Source: Limnobacter thiooxidans
Lineage (GTDB): Bacteria > Pseudomonadota > Gammaproteobacteria > Burkholderiales > Burkholderiaceae_B
Assembly (NCBI RefSeq): GCF_036323495.1
Contig: NZ_AP028947.1
Span: forward strand, 1,054,001 to 1,118,000
Length of the DNA: 64,000 bases
Direction of reading: 5' to 3'
The notes below the pieces were generated by a model that was not told the origin of the DNA, ran no database searches, and saw only the letters and a program-made list of their open reading frames with translations. A program made the translations under genes and the position numbers. The stretch's first letter is position 1, and each line of letters begins with the position of its first letter. Shown piece after piece: positions 62,072-64,000 of this stretch.

Positions 62072-62094
62072 AATAGTTTATAAAATAAACTATT
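62072..62094. promoter_or_regulatory. Palindromic operator between ectR-like gene and ectA
   Basis: AATAGTTTAT (62072-62081), three A, ATAAACTATT (62085-62094): perfect 10-base arms. It lies in the divergent region, 110 bases from the regulator start and 130 from ectA. It is a strong candidate site for a MarR-type dimer. It overlaps TATAAA-like sequences that could serve as a -10 region. Confidence 0.65.
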
Positions 62095-62224
62095 ATTGTT
62101 TTGTTCTTTCATAAAAACTCGTCAAGTGATTGAAAAGGTTTTCATGAGCTTTTACGAAAGGATGGGAAATCATTAATTGTTTAATAACAAGTGATCCTGC
62201 CAATAACGGGGTCGCCTCATCCAG

Positions 62225-62725
62225 ATGTCAAGAAACGATGTTGTCTTGCGCCACCCGGTGCTCGAAGACGGTACTGCTGTGTTTGGTCTTGTTGACGCCT
62301 GCAAACCGCTCGATCTGAATTCTCGCTATTTGTACCTCTTGCAGTGCAGTCATTTTGCGCCCACCTGTGTGGTCGCAAGTTTGCAGGGCGAAGTTGTGGC
62401 TTGGGTATCCGGGTACATTCTTCCGCACCACCCCGATACATTTTTCATATGGCAAGTGGCTGTTGGTGAAAAAGTACGAGGTCAGGCCTTGGGCAAACGC
62501 CTGATTAACTGGTTGCTTGCGCAACAGCGGGGCATTCACAAAATACACACTTCCATCACGCCCAACAATGTGGCGTCTTGGGCTCTTTTCAGGTCATTGG
62601 CTCGTGATTGGGGCAGTGATTTGTCATCTCGGGACTGGTTTGAACATCAGTCCCACTTCAGCGGTCGTCACAGCACCGAAGTGCTCGTGGAAATCGCCTT
62701 GCCAACACAAGGGGTAAAACAATGA
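62225..62725 (+). CDS. ectA: L-2,4-diaminobutyrate acetyltransferase
   Basis: A 166-residue GNAT enzyme that acetylates L-2,4-diaminobutyrate in ectoine synthesis. The family motifs are 'LDLNSRYLYLLQCSHFAPTC', the acetyl-CoA loop 'VRGQALGKRLINWLL' and 'IHKIHTSITPNNVASWALF'. It is divergent from a MarR regulator and overlaps ectB by 4 bases (ATGA). It makes the compatible solute ectoine with EctB and presumably EctC, which lies beyond the window. The start at 62225 has no strong ribosome site, so a different start is possible. Confidence 0.92.
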   Translation: MSRNDVVLRHPVLEDGTAVFGLVDACKPLDLNSRYLYLLQCSHFAPTCVVASLQGEVVAWVSGYILPHHPDTFFIWQVAVGEKVRGQALGKRLINWLLAQQRGIHKIHTSITPNNVASWALFRSLARDWGSDLSSRDWFEHQSHFSGRHSTEVLVEIALPTQGVKQ

Positions 62726-64000
62726 GTGACCAAAGCAAATCGATCGATTTTCAAACGCTCAGCAAAATTCGCACATTTCAAAAAAACGAGTCGGAAGCGC
62801 GCAGCTACTGCCGAAGTTTTCCAACGCTGTTTGTGCGCGCCAAGGGCAGCACTATGACCGACATGAATGGTCAGGACTATCTCGATTTCCTGTCTGGGGC
62901 TGGTTCCTTGAACTACGGCCACAATGATCCAGAGATGAAATCGGCATTGCTTGACTACATCGCAGATGATGGCATCGGACACAGTCTGGACATGCACAGT
63001 GCAGCCAAGGCCAAATTCATTGATGCATTCAACCGATACATCCTTAAACCCCGTGGCATGCAGTACCGCATTCAGTTCACCGGCCCAACCGGGACCAATT
63101 CGGTGGAGGCTGCCATCAAGCTGGCGCGAAAAATCACCGGGCGCAAACAGATCATTGCCTTCACCAACGGCTTTCACGGTGTAACTCAGGGTGCATTGGC
63201 ATGTACCGCCAATACCCACCATCGAAGTGCGTCTGCCGCCACCTTGTGTGGTGTGGACCGTTATCCCTACGATGGTTACATGGGCGAAGGGGTGGACACC
63301 ACCGAGTACCTTGAAAAAATGCTGACTGACAAATCCAGCGGACAAGATGCCCCAGCAGCTGTAATTGTAGAAGGTGTACAGGGCGAGGGCGGGTTGAACC
63401 CCGCATCCATGTCGTGGCTTAAAAACCTGGCCCGAATTACGCGCAAGGCTGGCGCGATGCTGATTCTGGATGACATTCAGGCAGGTGTTGGCCGCGCAGG
63501 TTCATTTTTCAGTTTTGAAAAAGCAGGCATCGAGCCCGATTTGATCTGTCTGTCCAAATCGCTTTCAGGCATGGGTTTGCCCATGGCGATCACCCTGATT
63601 CGTCCTGATCTGGATTTCTGGAAACCAGGTGAACACAACGGCACATTCCGAGGCAACAACCACGCCTTCATCACCGGGGCTGCATCACTTGAAAAGTACT
63701 GGTCCAACCCGGCATTCGAGCGGGGTATTGAACAACGTGCCGCAGAAGTGCATAAAAGCCTCAACCGGATTTTGCAGGCCAACGACAATATCGCAGTTCA
63801 GGTCAAGGGGCGGGGCATGATGCAGGGCATTGAAATGCAAAGTGGTGCCTTGGCGGATGCTGTTGTGGCCGAATGCTTCAGGCACAACATGATTATCGAG
63901 ACCTGCGGCAATGAAGGTCAGGTTGTAAAGGTTTTTGCTGCTTTGAATATCGAAATGGAAGACCTCAAAAATGGCTTGGGAGTTCTTGAACAGGCCGTGG
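62722..64000 (+). CDS. ectB: Diaminobutyrate-2-oxoglutarate transaminase (3' end cut by window)
   Basis: The frame begins at ATG 62722, overlapping ectA (ATGA), and stays open to the window end (426 codons), so the stop lies just outside. It is a PLP-dependent class III aminotransferase: 'GAGSLNYGHNDPEMKSALLD', 'FTGPTGTNSVEAAIKLARKI', 'LILDDIQAGVGRAGSFFSFE' and the PLP-Lys in 'LICLSKSLSGMGLPMAI'. It makes L-2,4-diaminobutyrate from aspartate semialdehyde and glutamate. The family is about 420-430 residues, so nearly the whole protein is present. Confidence 0.93.
   Translation, partial: MSDQSKSIDFQTLSKIRTFQKNESEARSYCRSFPTLFVRAKGSTMTDMNGQDYLDFLSGAGSLNYGHNDPEMKSALLDYIADDGIGHSLDMHSAAKAKFIDAFNRYILKPRGMQYRIQFTGPTGTNSVEAAIKLARKITGRKQIIAFTNGFHGVTQGALACTANTHHRSASAATLCGVDRYPYDGYMGEGVDTTEYLEKMLTDKSSGQDAPAAVIVEGVQGEGGLNPASMSWLKNLARITRKAGAMLILDDIQAGVGRAGSFFSFEKAGIEPDLICLSKSLSGMGLPMAITLIRPDLDFWKPGEHNGTFRGNNHAFITGAASLEKYWSNPAFERGIEQRAAEVHKSLNRILQANDNIAVQVKGRGMMQGIEMQSGALADAVVAECFRHNMIIETCGNEGQVVKVFAALNIEMEDLKNGLGVLEQAV

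Overview
The window is about 64 kb of a bacterial chromosome with moderate GC content, short intergenic gaps and many ATGA-type gene overlaps. The gene set points to a Gram-negative, motile, respiratory betaproteobacterium of the order Burkholderiales. It includes an outer-membrane RND pump, a Tat-exported flavocytochrome c sulfide dehydrogenase, a TupABC tungstate importer, ectoine synthesis, one flagellin and a CheA-based chemosensory cluster. A Limnobacter-like organism is my best guess; it rests on gene content and base composition, not on any search. No rRNA, tRNA, CRISPR array or intact insertion sequence was seen.

Layout. 1-2.3 kb: small envelope proteins and lipoproteins. 2.4-6.6 kb: a TetR repressor divergent from an SDR / diiron protein / Baeyer-Villiger-type monooxygenase operon. 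6.8-8.6 kb: an SRPBCC protein and an ABA4-like membrane protein. 8.6-9.2 kb: a ParD-like antitoxin with a nonsense-mutated ParE toxin. 9.8-13.9 kb: an HscC-type Hsp70 with a J-like/TPR protein and a DUF1266 protein. 14.1-19.4 kb: an Rhs polymorphic toxin with a candidate immunity gene. 19.6-22.4 kb: chromate transporter, thioesterase and FMN reductase. 22.4-23.5 kb: flagellin with a sigma28-like promoter and a terminator. 23.6-26.9 kb: tupBCA and a convergent oxyanion-sensor-like regulator that ends a four-gene RND efflux operon (26.0-32.7 kb). 32.8-41.7 kb: metabolic genes (aroQ, a KAS III-like enzyme, ugd, thioesterase, hydrolases, a CHMI-like isomerase). 41.7-46.6 kb: flavocytochrome c and a beta-helix/diheme cytochrome fusion. 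46.6-50.8 kb: an MscS channel and a Zrg-like metal-transport operon. 51.0-59.3 kb: a hydrolase, a lipoprotein and the chemosensory cluster. 60.1-61.1 kb: a diguanylate cyclase. 61.4 kb to the end: a MarR regulator divergent from ectAB, with ectB running off the edge.

The most unusual content is a family of large structured intergenic repeats. Five copies were found by eye: 34219-34381, 34549-34729, 38226-38434, 59374-59585 and 59680-59888. Each is a long imperfect palindrome whose central stem is followed directly by a second small hairpin. Four of the five close the central stem with a loop that begins with six A residues. Stem sequences differ between copies while pairing is kept, which suggests selection on structure. 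Four copies lie as two head-to-head pairs. A second notable item is the receptor-like protein at 52687-53886, which carries a CheZ-like DxxxQ segment and an acidic/hydrophobic C-terminal tail directly upstream of a CheY gene.

All calls come from reading the sequence and from knowledge of protein families. Start codons were chosen by Shine-Dalgarno spacing, gene overlap and family N-termini.
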